A stretch of 64,000 nucleotides of DNA from Microbacterium allomyrinae (lineage in GTDB: Bacteria; Actinomycetota; Actinomycetes; Actinomycetales; Microbacteriaceae), in contig NZ_JAGTTN010000001.1 in the NCBI RefSeq assembly GCF_020682705.1, forward strand, positions 744,001 to 808,000. Direction: 5' to 3'. The position numbers and the translations under genes are program-made. The notes beneath the pieces were generated by a model. That model did not search any database and was not told the origin of the DNA. It worked only from the letters and a program-made list of their open reading frames with translations. Below are positions 25,749 to 34,339 of this stretch, one piece after another (the stretch's first letter is position 1; each line of letters opens with the position of its first letter).

Positions 25749-25808
25749 TATACTCCACTGGAGTATCCCCCCACGTACGATGACGTATCCCCGATACGAA
25801 GTCGTATC
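25749..25808. promoter_or_regulatory. promoter region with three palindromes before the VWA gene
   Basis: A -10 box TATACT (25749-25754) begins the palindrome ATACTCCA-C-TGGAGTAT (25750-25766). Two more follow: TACG-N4-CGTA (25776-25787) and GATACGA-AG-TCGTATC (25793-25808). The word GTATCCCC also occurs three times, at 25763, 25785 and 25804. They could be operators or short hairpins in the leader of the gene that starts at 25845. Confidence 0.55.
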
Positions 25809-25844
25809 CCCCGCGGGCCCCGCCCGCCGCCCATCGGAGTGCAT

Positions 25845-27551
25845 GTGATTCGGGTGCAATCGGTCACGCCCGCCAACGACGGTGCCCTCACACGCGCTGC
25901 CACACGGGCCGCGCGTCAACGCAAGCGCTTGTTCGTTCTCCTGGGCATCGTCCTCGTCCTCTCCGTCGCGCTCGCCGCCGTGCTCGGCGTCTTCTTCGCG
26001 CGCGGAGCAGCCGGTCAATTCTCGCAGCAGCCGACCTCGACGGGCGAGTGCCTGCCGGCGAGCCTGCGCGTCACCGCGGCTCCGGCGATGACGGGTGCAC
26101 TCGAGGCGATCCTCGCCGATCTGACAGGTTCTCGCTCCGACTGCCCTGAAGTGGCGATCCGGGCCAAGGACAGCTCGGTCACGGCTGCGGCACTCGCCGC
26201 GGGGTTGACACCGGACTTCGACCTCTGGGTGCCGGAGTCCGCGATGTGGCCCGCATGGGCGAAACGTCACGCGGAGCTCATCGGTGTGGACTCCGTGGGA
26301 CTGGACGTCGGCCCGGCCGTGGCCAGCACCCCGGTCGTCTTCGCGGCGACGGAGCCCACGGCGGCCGCTCTCGAGAGCGCGGGCACGGGATTCTCGAGCC
26401 TCGCGGAGCGTTCGGTCGCCGCCATACTGCCGGATCCATCGAAGGTCGCCGCGAGTTCGGCCGCGCTGCTCGCTCTGCAGACCGCGGTCGGCGGAGACCC
26501 CCGCACGTACACCTCGCTCGTGCTCGGCCTCGATCCCGGCGTCGTTCCGACCGCCGCCGATGCGCTCGCCGCGGCATCCGCTGCGACGACGCCGACCATC
26601 GCCGTGACCACCGAGCAGGCGGTGCTGAACTACGACGCGGACGCAAGGACCCCCCTCGTGCCGGTCTACCCCGCCGACGTGAAGCCCGCACTGCGCGCGC
26701 CCTTCGTGACGCTCGCCGACGCTTCGGACAGCACGCTCGAGGCAGTGGAAGCGTTCTCCGCGGCGGTCGCGGGTGGAATCGACCGACTCGCCGAATACGG
26801 ACTGCGTGACGCGGCGGGCAACGCGCAGGACTCGACCACGGAGGCGGCCGCCGACGACGCCGATGCCGCATCCATGCCCGTCGACGGCGCCGATGAAGCC
26901 GAAGCACTGCGCAATTGGCAGGTGCTCACGGCGCCATCACGGATGCTCTCCCTCAACGACGTCTCAGGTTCCATGCTCCAGCCGGCTACCGCCGATATGC
27001 GCCGCATCGACCTGTTCGAACAGGCTGCCGTCCGCGCCGTCAATTCCCTGTCGGCCGACTCGTCCCTCGCCACCTGGGTGTTCTCGAGCCAGCGGATCGG
27101 CGCGCAGGATTGGCAGGAGATCGTCCCGTTCGGTGCACTGAGCGACCCGGCGCACAAACAGCGCACGATCGACGCGGCGAACGGTCTCGACAGCCTCGTC
27201 GGCGGCGGGACGGGTCTCTACGACAGCGTGCTCGCTGCCGTGAAGTACATGCGCGAGACGTACGTCCATGGTCGGGTGAACCTGGTCCTGCTCAATACCG
27301 ACGGGTTCAACGAGGACGACGAGGGCCTCGACCTGCCGGGGCTGCTCGCGCAGCTCGAGCTCCTGCGCGATCCGGCGAAGCCCGTCGCCGTCATCGCGAT
27401 CGGCTACGGCCCCGACACCGACCAGGCCGCCCTGGAGCAGATCGCCGCCGCCACCGACGGTGCGGCATATCAGGCGCTGGAGCCGACCGACATCGGCAGT
27501 GTGCTGATCGACGCGGTCACCCAGCGCGGCTGCCGCCCGAACTGCGGGTAG
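25845..27551 (+). CDS. membrane-anchored substrate-binding and VWA-domain protein
   Basis: The 568-residue protein has a basic N-terminus, one membrane helix (about residues 27-50, LFVLLGIVLVLSVALAAVLG), a binding-protein-like domain of about 290 residues, and a von Willebrand A domain. The VWA metal site reads DVSGSM (about 372-377), with GGGTGLYD and LNTDGFNEDD supplying the other ligands. A disulfide-ready GCRPNCG ends the chain. The domain pair is seen in other actinobacteria without known function; it should face outside. I chose GTG 25845 because GGAG lies five bases upstream; GTG 25839 is an alternative. Confidence 0.8.
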   Translation: MIRVQSVTPANDGALTRAATRAARQRKRLFVLLGIVLVLSVALAAVLGVFFARGAAGQFSQQPTSTGECLPASLRVTAAPAMTGALEAILADLTGSRSDCPEVAIRAKDSSVTAAALAAGLTPDFDLWVPESAMWPAWAKRHAELIGVDSVGLDVGPAVASTPVVFAATEPTAAALESAGTGFSSLAERSVAAILPDPSKVAASSAALLALQTAVGGDPRTYTSLVLGLDPGVVPTAADALAAASAATTPTIAVTTEQAVLNYDADARTPLVPVYPADVKPALRAPFVTLADASDSTLEAVEAFSAAVAGGIDRLAEYGLRDAAGNAQDSTTEAAADDADAASMPVDGADEAEALRNWQVLTAPSRMLSLNDVSGSMLQPATADMRRIDLFEQAAVRAVNSLSADSSLATWVFSSQRIGAQDWQEIVPFGALSDPAHKQRTIDAANGLDSLVGGGTGLYDSVLAAVKYMRETYVHGRVNLVLLNTDGFNEDDEGLDLPGLLAQLELLRDPAKPVAVIAIGYGPDTDQAALEQIAAATDGAAYQALEPTDIGSVLIDAVTQRGCRPNCG

Positions 27552-27570
27552 GCCCGGATAGCAATCGCCC

Positions 27571-28368
27571 CTAGATCATCGCGGTCAGCACGCCGCCGTC
27601 AGCTCGCACGGCTGCACCGTTGGTGGCAGATGCCAACGGGCTGGCGAGGTACACGACCAGACTCGCGATCTCGGCGGGATCGATGAAGCGCTCCAGCAGC
27701 GAGGTGCGGTTCTGGCCGATGATGGCGTCCTTCATGGACTCGGTCGAGATCGACTGCCCAGCGGCTACCGCCGCGATGCTCGCGGCCACCCCGTCGGAGT
27801 ACGTCGGACCGCCGAGCACTGTGTTGACCGTCACAGACGTGCCCCGCGTCAGTTTCGCGATGCCGTTGCCGAGCGCGATCATCGCGGCCTTCGTCATTCC
27901 GTAGTGCACCATGTCTGCGGGCACGTTCACTCCGGATTCGCTGCTGATGAAGAGGATGCGGCCCCATCCCCGATGCAGCATCCCACCGAGCACATGCCGA
28001 GAGAGGCGCACTCCGCTCATGACGTTGACATCGAAGTAGCGTGCCCACTCCTCATCGAGGACCGACTCGAATTCGGCGAGACCGAACAGTCCGACGTTAT
28101 TGACCAGGATGTCGATCTCTCCGAGCGACTCGATGAGTCGCGCCACCTCCTCAGGCTTCGTGAAATCCGCGACGACGCCGGTGGGATTCGATCGCGGATG
28201 CTCGTCGCGGAGTCGCTCGACGGCAGCGGCGAGCCGTACCGCATCTCGACCGTTGAGCGTGACCTGCACACCTTCGGCAGCGAGCGCCGAGGCGATCGCG
28301 TACCCGATCCCCTGGCTCGAACCGCTCACGAAGGCGGTCCTTCCCCGCAGTTTCAGATCCATGCTCAT
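27571..28368 (-). CDS. SDR-family oxidoreductase
   Basis: The 265-residue short-chain dehydrogenase has the cofactor motif SGSSQGIGYAIA (TGxxxGxG type, about residues 16-27), NNVG, the catalytic Ser in FISSESG and YGMTK carrying Tyr and Lys (about 155-159), and the C-terminal ADGG. The substrate is unknown. It is divergent from a MarR regulator with two shared palindromes between them, so it is a likely target of that regulator. Confidence 0.88.
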   Translation of the reverse strand: MSMDLKLRGRTAFVSGSSQGIGYAIASALAAEGVQVTLNGRDAVRLAAAVERLRDEHPRSNPTGVVADFTKPEEVARLIESLGEIDILVNNVGLFGLAEFESVLDEEWARYFDVNVMSGVRLSRHVLGGMLHRGWGRILFISSESGVNVPADMVHYGMTKAAMIALGNGIAKLTRGTSVTVNTVLGGPTYSDGVAASIAAVAAGQSISTESMKDAIIGQNRTSLLERFIDPAEIASLVVYLASPLASATNGAAVRADGGVLTAMI

Positions 28369-28401
28369 TCCTGTCCTCGGTGCGCGTCATGTCGCGCTTC
28401 G

Positions 28402-28450
28402 CTTGCCTACGCAAGTCACGATAGGCGCGTTTCACTTGCCTGCGCAAGTT
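28402..28450. promoter_or_regulatory. two MarR-type operators
   Basis: The palindromes CTTGC-N4-GCAAG (28402-28415) and ACTTGC-N4-GCAAGT (28434-28449) are 33 bases apart, three helical turns, in the 124 bases between the SDR gene and the MarR gene. The inner sequence CCTRCG is shared. They are the likely binding sites of the adjacent MarR protein. Confidence 0.7.
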
Positions 28451-28492
28451 AAAACGGCACGATTCGCCTGGTTGATCGCATACACTCGGGGC

Positions 28493-29002
28493 ATGTCGAC
28501 ACCGCGGGAAACTGCCGAGCTGAGTATCGAGGACCTCGCTGTCTGGGCTTCCGTGGCGACCATGCTGGAGCGACTACCCACGGCTCTGGACGCGCAGCTG
28601 CAGCGCGACAGCGGGCTCACCCACTTCGAGCACGGGATCCTTTACGCACTGGATGTCGCCCCCGAGCGCTCGCTCCGGCTGAGCGCGCTCGCCAACTATG
28701 CGAGTTGCACTCTCTCGCGGCTCTCACGCGCGGTCTCGCGTCTGGAGGCGAAGGGCTGGGTGCGGCGCGTGGTCGACTCCAGCGACGGACGATTCACGTT
28801 GGGAGTACTGACAGGAGAGGGTCACGACAAGGTCGTCGAGTCGACGCCGGGTCATCATGCCCTCGTTCAGAGGCTCGTCTTCGACGCGCTCACGCGCAGC
28901 CAGGCGACTCAACTCGGAGTCATCAGCCGGAGGATCTCGACGGCGATCGCTCCGGACTCGATCTGGACCCCGCCCGCCTCGCCGCGGGAAGTATCGGGCT
29001 GA
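28493..29002 (+). CDS. MarR-family transcriptional regulator
   Basis: The 169-residue protein has the MarR winged helix: LRLSALANYASCTLSRLSR as the DNA-reading helices (about 60-78) and RRVVDSSDGRFTLGVLT as the wing. No Cys pair typical of oxidation sensors stands out. ATG 28493 lies six bases after a TACACT -10 box without an RBS, so it is probably leaderless. It faces the SDR gene across two palindromic sites. Confidence 0.85.
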   Translation: MSTPRETAELSIEDLAVWASVATMLERLPTALDAQLQRDSGLTHFEHGILYALDVAPERSLRLSALANYASCTLSRLSRAVSRLEAKGWVRRVVDSSDGRFTLGVLTGEGHDKVVESTPGHHALVQRLVFDALTRSQATQLGVISRRISTAIAPDSIWTPPASPREVSG

Positions 29003-29065
29003 GCGCGACTCACCGAAGAGGGGAGCCGCAGCGCGCTCGTGGTGCACCACGCTCCTCCACCGACG

Positions 29066-29097
29066 AAGCCCCGCTCCTCCGAAGAGACGCGGGGCTT
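29066..29097. terminator. hairpin between marR and a convergent small gene
   Basis: AAGCCCCGC (29066-29074) pairs with GCGGGGCTT (29089-29097) around a 14-base loop, between two convergent genes. No T-run follows on either strand, so it is a weak or bidirectional terminator. Confidence 0.55.
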
Positions 29098-29108
29098 GAT
29101 CTCGCGGG

Positions 29109-29240
29109 TCACAGCACCGGGCGACGGGTGTCGTAGTCCCTGAGCGTGGGCACCGGCCCGCGCGAATCGCGCACCGTCGCGACGATCGCGGCGACCACGC
29201 CGACGACGCAGAGTCCGGCGAGAGCGAGAACGAGGAACAT
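29109..29240 (-). CDS. 43-residue single-pass membrane protein
   Basis: The short reading frame starts at ATG 29240 with an excellent RBS (AGGAAGGAG, seven bases before). Its first 22 residues form one hydrophobic helix (LVLALAGLCVVGVVAAIVA), followed by a charged cytosolic tail ending RDYDTRRPVL. No family recognised. It is the third gene of a unit with a methyltransferase and a 50-residue basic protein. Confidence 0.7.
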   Translation of the reverse strand: MFLVLALAGLCVVGVVAAIVATVRDSRGPVPTLRDYDTRRPVL

Positions 29241-29277
29241 GTCGCGGCTCCTTCCTGAGCGAGTGATGGATAGAAGG

Positions 29278-29430
29278 TCACGCCTGAGCGAGGGGACGCC
29301 AGGCCCGGAGGACGGATCGACGCACGCGCTCCGGCTTCGGGCGCGCTTCCTGGAGCGCATGACGCCGCGCGGCCTCACGACTGAGCTGCACGCCGTCGGG
29401 GAGGAAGGCGCCGTACATGAGCGGATTCAT
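29278..29430 (-). CDS. 50-residue basic protein coupled to a methyltransferase
   Basis: ATG 29430 overlaps the stop of the methyltransferase gene (ATGA) and has GGAG seven bases upstream, so translation is coupled. The product begins MNPLMYGAFLPDGVQLSRE and has an Arg-rich second half (net strongly positive). It has no membrane segment. I do not recognise it. It could assist or regulate the enzyme encoded before it. Confidence 0.55.
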   Translation of the reverse strand: MNPLMYGAFLPDGVQLSREAARRHALQEARPKPERVRRSVLRAWRPLAQA

Positions 29431-30278
29431 GACGTGCTCCTGCGACGCACCGCGGTGACGATGAGGTACTCCCACGCCATGGCGCCCGCATCGATGAACC
29501 TGTCGCCGAGTGCCGCCATGTCGGCATCGAGGGCGGCGACCTTCTCCGCGTCCTCGCCGAGGAAGCGGTAGACCGCGATGGTCGGGCCGTAGTTGGCCTT
29601 GAAGAAGTCGCGCAGTTGCGCGCCGCTGGCGAATCGGTGCACGGGCAGCGACTGCTGACGGACCACGAATTCCTCGACGCGATCGCCGAACAGGTCGCGG
29701 ACATGCTCGACGCTGCCCCACAGCGGGGCGGGCGACGCGCCGGGAGGGGGCGCCGGCGCATAGAGCTTCATCGTGGCGAAGAGCTGCCCGATGAAGCCGC
29801 CCGGGGTCCAGCTCAGGACGCCGATCGTTCCGCCGGGTCGGCACACGCGCACGAGTTCGTCCGCCGCCAGTTGGTGGTGCGGTGCGAACATCACGCCGAT
29901 GCTCGACAGCACGACGTCGAACTCCGCATCGCCGAACGGCAGCGCCTCCGCGTCCGCGGTCTGCCACGTCAGCTCGATCCCCTCTGCGTCGGCTGCGGCG
30001 CGTCCGACCGCGAGCAGCTCGGGCGTGAGATCGGTCGCGACGACGTCGGCGCCGCGACGGGCCGACGGAATCGCGGAGGTGCCCGTGCCGGCGGCGACGT
30101 CGAGAACGCGCTGCCCGGGCCGGACGTCCACGCTCTCGACGAGGATGGCGCCGAGCGGATGCACGACCTCGTCGACGACCGCGGGGTAGTTTCCGCTCGC
30201 CCACATCGCGGCGTGCTTCGCCTTGAGTGCGCGGTCCTCCTCGGTTGCGGTGAGGGTGGTGCGGGTGGATGATGACAT
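29427..30278 (-). CDS. class I SAM-dependent methyltransferase
   Basis: The 283-residue enzyme has the SAM motif VLDVAAGTGTSAI (about 50-62), the acidic end of strand 2 (ATDLTPELL), the ADAEALPFGDAEFDVV region and a VCRPGG turn, all typical of UbiE/Methyltransf_11 small-molecule methyltransferases. The substrate is unknown. Start at ATG 30278, fixed by AGGAGG six bases upstream; an in-frame start 48 bases earlier has no RBS. Confidence 0.85.
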   Translation of the reverse strand: MSSSTRTTLTATEEDRALKAKHAAMWASGNYPAVVDEVVHPLGAILVESVDVRPGQRVLDVAAGTGTSAIPSARRGADVVATDLTPELLAVGRAAADAEGIELTWQTADAEALPFGDAEFDVVLSSIGVMFAPHHQLAADELVRVCRPGGTIGVLSWTPGGFIGQLFATMKLYAPAPPPGASPAPLWGSVEHVRDLFGDRVEEFVVRQQSLPVHRFASGAQLRDFFKANYGPTIAVYRFLGEDAEKVAALDADMAALGDRFIDAGAMAWEYLIVTAVRRRSTS

Positions 30279-30400
30279 TCGATTCCTCCTGTGGTGGGTG
30301 ATGTCACCACGGTAGGAATCGCGCACCCCTCGTCACATCGGCGCCGACGCGCAAGCCGCCGCGACCGGCGAGTGACCGATGGCGGCTGACGCGTATGTGC

Positions 30401-31489
30401 TCAGGCGCCCGAGAGCAGCCGCGCGACAGCGGCGGTCCGGGCCGTCCGGCCACTCAGCCCGAGCTTCGCGTAGACGTTCTGCAGATGCCGCTCCACCGTG
30501 CGCACCGAGAGGAACAGCTCGGCCGCGATGGCGTCGTTGTCGTAGCCGGCCGCTGCCAGGCGAAGGATGTCGAGCTCGCGCGGCGAGACCATGGCGGCGA
30601 CATCGTCGGCGACGACCCCGGGAACCGTCCGGCGATCGGGCTCTATGAACACCGCGACCTCGTGCAGGAAGGCGGGCCACGCGGGTTCGTCGGAGAGCAC
30701 GATGTGGTTGTTGCTGTCGAGCGCCACGAGCTTGGCCCCGCGGATGCCGACGGCGAGCTCCCGCGCATGGTGGAACTCGTTCATCTGGTCACCACGGCTG
30801 TGGATGACGAGAGTCGGAAGATCGAGTTCGGGCAGGCGCCAGGTGGAGTCCGCCACCTGACGCTGCGAGCGCGAGAGGACCGCGGTCTCGGTGTCGCACG
30901 CGCGTGCCTGCAGATCGTCGAGCCAGCGCATCTGCTCCTCGGTGCCGCCGGGGATCATCATGCTGCTGAACACCCTGCGGAATTCCGACGTCGGTCGCGC
31001 CCATCCGACCCTGATCAGCGCCTCGAACGCCGCGAGGAGCTCGAGCTCCTCCGCAGATGCGGCAGCCTGCGCGCCCGCATAGCTCCCGTAGAAGATCAGC
31101 CGGGTCAGTCGTTCCGGATGCCGCGCGGCATATTCGATCGCGACCGGACCGCCCTGCGCCATCGCCATGAGCGCGAACCGATCGAGGCCGGCATCCGCCA
31201 CCACCGCTTCGAGATCGGCGACCCGCGCCTGGAGGCTGTGGTCGGTGACGCCGCGGTCCGAGAGCCCGTGGCCGCGCTCGTCGTAGCGGATGACGGTCGC
31301 GACCTTGCCCAGCTCGACGAGGTAGTGGCGCCAGACCGGGCTCTCCCAGTCGAACTGCAAGTGACTCAGCCAGCAGGCGTCGATCAGCAGCGGCGGCCCC
31401 GAGCCGTGCACCGCGTAGGCGATCCCGACTCCGTCCGCGGAGCGCGCGAAGCGGATGTCCTGCACGACATCGGCTCTGGGCGTGTCCAC
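30401..31489 (-). CDS. LuxR-type regulator with a nucleophile-less alpha/beta-hydrolase sensor domain
   Basis: The 362-residue protein joins an N-terminal alpha/beta-hydrolase fold (about 1-285) to a C-terminal LuxR helix-turn-helix (LSPRELDILRL-like start, then SVRTVERHLQNVYAKLGL). The hydrolase Asp (HSRGDQ) and His (SNNHIVL) positions are present. The nucleophile elbow reads AMAQGGP where GxSxGG is expected, so Ser is Ala. It should therefore bind a ligand instead of hydrolysing it and switch transcription accordingly. GTG 31489 lies six bases after TATGAT on the minus strand with no RBS, so it is probably leaderless. No obvious target sits next to it. Confidence 0.82.
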   Translation of the reverse strand: MDTPRADVVQDIRFARSADGVGIAYAVHGSGPPLLIDACWLSHLQFDWESPVWRHYLVELGKVATVIRYDERGHGLSDRGVTDHSLQARVADLEAVVADAGLDRFALMAMAQGGPVAIEYAARHPERLTRLIFYGSYAGAQAAASAEELELLAAFEALIRVGWARPTSEFRRVFSSMMIPGGTEEQMRWLDDLQARACDTETAVLSRSQRQVADSTWRLPELDLPTLVIHSRGDQMNEFHHARELAVGIRGAKLVALDSNNHIVLSDEPAWPAFLHEVAVFIEPDRRTVPGVVADDVAAMVSPRELDILRLAAAGYDNDAIAAELFLSVRTVERHLQNVYAKLGLSGRTARTAAVARLLSGA

Positions 31490-31550
31490 GCCGACATCAT
31501 AGGAGCCTCGCGCGGCGAGCACATCGGGTGGATCTGGAGAAGGGTCGTGC

Positions 31551-32792
31551 TCACCCGATCCAGGAGTTGCGGCCGAATCGCTCCCAGCGGTCCACGATCC
31601 GCGGCGTCGGGTCATCGGCGGCGGTGGGCTCGATCGCGGGCCGGCCGTTGATGAAGACCTGCTCGACCTCCGACTCGATCGCGAGCGGATCTGCAGACCA
31701 CACGACGATGTCGCCATCGAGGCCTTCTTCGAGCGCGCCGACGCGTGAATCCAATCGGAGAATCGATGCCGGATTCACGGTGAGCGCCTCGAGCGCCGTC
31801 TTCGCGGGCAGCCCTTCGCGGACGGCCAGGATGGCCTGCAGCCGGAGCTGCTCGATCGGGACGACCGGATGATCCGTCGTGATGGCGACCTTCACCCCGG
31901 CCGCCGCGATCAGCGCGAGATTGCCGATCGCACGGTCTCGCAGCTCGACCTTCGAACGCGAGGTGAGCAGCGGGCCGAAGATGACGGGGATGCCCTTCTC
32001 TGCCAGCACATCGGCGATCTTGTGGCCCTCGGTGCCGTGATTGATGACGAGGTCGTAGCCGAACTCCTCGGCGATGCGGATGGCGGTGGCGATGTCGTCA
32101 TGACGGTGGCAGTGCTGATCCCACACGAGGTCGCCGTCCAGCACCGCCGCAAGCGTCTCATCGGTGAGGTTGCGCGCGAACGGCTCGCCCTTCGCCGCCG
32201 AATCCGCGCGCTTGTCGGCGTAGTTGCGCGCACTCACGAATGCGTCCCGAAGAACCGATGCGACTCCGAGACGGGTGGAGGGCGTCTGCTTCTTGTCGCC
32301 GTAGACGCGTTTCGGGTTCTCGCCCAGTGCGGACTTGACCGAGACATCCAGCGCCAGAACCTGCTCGTCGACGGTTCGTCCGCCCCATGTCTTGAGGGCG
32401 ACGGTGCGCCCGCCGATCGGGTTGCCCGAACCCGGCTTGATGACAGCGGTCGTCACTCCGCCGCGGAGGGCGTCGCGGAAGCCGATCTCTTCGATGTCGA
32501 TGCCGTCGAGCGCGCGGAATCGCGCCCCGTTCGGGTCGGTCATCTCGTTGGTGTCGTTGCCCGACCATCCTTCGCCGTCTTCGTGCACGCCGAGATGGCC
32601 GTGCGCCTCGACGAACCCGGGGACCACCCACCTGCCCGATGCGTCTACGACGCGAGCGTCGTCCGGAATCGGTGTGCCGGGCCCGCCGACGGCGGAGATC
32701 ACACCGTCGGCGACGACGACGGTCCCGTTCTGGATCGGTTCGCCGCTCACAGGAACGACGTAGCCACCGGTGATCGCCAGGAATTCAGTCAT
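31551..32792 (-). CDS. amidohydrolase-family protein
   Basis: The 413-residue enzyme has the amidohydrolase barrel: a small beta region with GTVVVADGVISAVGG, the HxH metal pair in EAHGHLGVHE (about 63-69), WDQHCHRHDD (about 224), INHGTEGH and the TTDHP aspartate (about 300). Imidazolonepropionase- and prolidase-like relatives share this layout; the substrate is not identifiable. ATG 32792 is six bases after TAGGCT, and those six bases (GGAGGG) also look like an RBS. Confidence 0.82.
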   Translation of the reverse strand: MTEFLAITGGYVVPVSGEPIQNGTVVVADGVISAVGGPGTPIPDDARVVDASGRWVVPGFVEAHGHLGVHEDGEGWSGNDTNEMTDPNGARFRALDGIDIEEIGFRDALRGGVTTAVIKPGSGNPIGGRTVALKTWGGRTVDEQVLALDVSVKSALGENPKRVYGDKKQTPSTRLGVASVLRDAFVSARNYADKRADSAAKGEPFARNLTDETLAAVLDGDLVWDQHCHRHDDIATAIRIAEEFGYDLVINHGTEGHKIADVLAEKGIPVIFGPLLTSRSKVELRDRAIGNLALIAAAGVKVAITTDHPVVPIEQLRLQAILAVREGLPAKTALEALTVNPASILRLDSRVGALEEGLDGDIVVWSADPLAIESEVEQVFINGRPAIEPTAADDPTPRIVDRWERFGRNSWIG

Positions 32793-32831
32793 CCCTCCAG
32801 CCTAAGCGGCCGGATCATCGGGTCGCCGGGC

Positions 32832-34187
32832 CTATCGACCGCCGAGTTCGGAGGGGTGGGTGAGGCGCCACCAGGCGGTGGGCGGACGGATCGTCCCCTC
32901 CACTTCCACGGCGGCCGTCACGGTATTCGGTCCGGCGTTCCAGGTGATGCTGCCGACCACCTCGCCGTCCTCGTAGGCCGTGGGCGTCGTCGTGTCCATC
33001 GTCGACGTGATCGCCGTGTCGGACCAGGTGAAGATCGACGAGTTCTCGGCCACGACCATCCGGGCGGTCGCGCCCCATGGCGTCGAGTACGAGCCGACCT
33101 GCTGGCCGGCCGTCGACAACGGCACCTCGTGGAACCCGCCGCGGATGCTGTCCAGCAGGGAGAGCACGCTCACGTTGACGGATTGACGCGACTGCCCACC
33201 GAGCACGACGCCGGTCACGCTGAGCGGTTCCCCCGCTCCGACATCGAGTGATGCCGTGTACAGCAGGCTGTAGCTGCCCTCACCCAGGTTGCCGGTCTTG
33301 AGTCCGGTGATTCCGTCACTGCCCAGCAGGTCGTTGGTATTGGACATCCCACCGGGGCCGGGCAGCGAGAGCGAGCGGGTCGCCACGATCTTCGCGATCG
33401 CCGGGTTGGCCGCCGCGAGCTTTCCGATCGCCAGCAGATCGGCCGGTGTGCTCGTGTTGCGCGGACTGATGCCGGTGGGCTCGACGATCGTCGTGCCGGT
33501 GAGCCCCTGCGCCGCGAGCCAGCGCCGCGTGGCGTTCAGGAAGGCGCTCTGCGATCCGAATGCCCACGTCGAGACCGCTTCGGCATAGTTGCTCGCCGAG
33601 GGGATCAGCATCGTCGAGAGGGCATCGCGCTGCGACATCGAACTGCCGGTCGGCATCGCCGCGATCGTGGCGCCCATCACGTAGTACTTGTCGTAGAGGT
33701 CGTGATCGGCCTTGTCGAAGGTGATGGTGGGCCCCGGATCGTCGGCGTTCGCGAGCGGCTTCGCATCGAGGACGACGAGCGCGGTGATCAGCTTGCTGAT
33801 GCTGGCGATGGAGCGGGGTTCGTCGGTCCCGCTCGCCGACCAGGTGCCACTCGCCGCAGCGCCCAGATACGCATCTCCCCCGGAGACGCTGACCGCCGAG
33901 GCCCCCTCCGACGGAAGGGCGATCACCGCAGCGGCGGGCGCCGCCACTTCGGGCGTGCTCGATGTGATGACGGGTGCGCTGAGCGGCGCGGTCAGCGCCC
34001 AGCCGACGTAGCCTCCGGCGGTGCCGAGCACGATCGCGGTCACGACCGCAGTGACGATCAGTCCCCGGCGGCGACGACGACGACGCGTCGCATCGTCCCG
34101 GCTGGAGCGAGCGGGGAATTCCTGCTCGTGCCGCATCAACTCGGCGAGGTCAGCCAGCTCGTCCGGCGATTGGTGATCCGTCGTCAT
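32832..34187 (-). CDS. D-alanyl-D-alanine carboxypeptidase-like protein (S11 family)
   Basis: The 451-residue protein has a cytosolic N-terminus, a basic RRRRRRRG run, one membrane anchor (about 48-72) and an S11 penicillin-binding domain. The SxxK motif reads SISK (about 128-131) and KTG is present (about 295). The middle motif, usually SxN, reads SAS followed by Asn (about 195), so the standard Asn is Ser. The enzyme should trim the terminal D-Ala of peptidoglycan outside the membrane, if active. Start at ATG 34187 with GGAG five bases upstream. Confidence 0.82.
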   Translation of the reverse strand: MTTDHQSPDELADLAELMRHEQEFPARSSRDDATRRRRRRRGLIVTAVVTAIVLGTAGGYVGWALTAPLSAPVITSSTPEVAAPAAAVIALPSEGASAVSVSGGDAYLGAAASGTWSASGTDEPRSIASISKLITALVVLDAKPLANADDPGPTITFDKADHDLYDKYYVMGATIAAMPTGSSMSQRDALSTMLIPSASNYAEAVSTWAFGSQSAFLNATRRWLAAQGLTGTTIVEPTGISPRNTSTPADLLAIGKLAAANPAIAKIVATRSLSLPGPGGMSNTNDLLGSDGITGLKTGNLGEGSYSLLYTASLDVGAGEPLSVTGVVLGGQSRQSVNVSVLSLLDSIRGGFHEVPLSTAGQQVGSYSTPWGATARMVVAENSSIFTWSDTAITSTMDTTTPTAYEDGEVVGSITWNAGPNTVTAAVEVEGTIRPPTAWWRLTHPSELGGR

Positions 34188-34296
34188 CGGGCTCCATCGG
34201 TGAATGCAGGATCCCATCATGCATCACCGCGGCATTGCGATGCGGGCGGCTGTAACCCGATGGCGAAGTCGCCGCCGGCTCCGCGCTGCGCCGGCA

Positions 34297-34336
34297 GGAA
34301 AAGAAAGAGCCCCGACCGTTACCACGCGGCCGGGGC
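34297..34336 (-). terminator. rho-independent terminator
   Basis: On the minus strand GCCCCGGCCG pairs with CGGTCGGGGC (34336-34309) and is followed by TCTTTCTTTTCC. It would end a minus-strand transcript coming from the structured region 34340-34696 or from the hydrolase gene beyond it. Confidence 0.85.
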
Positions 34337-34339
34337 GAG

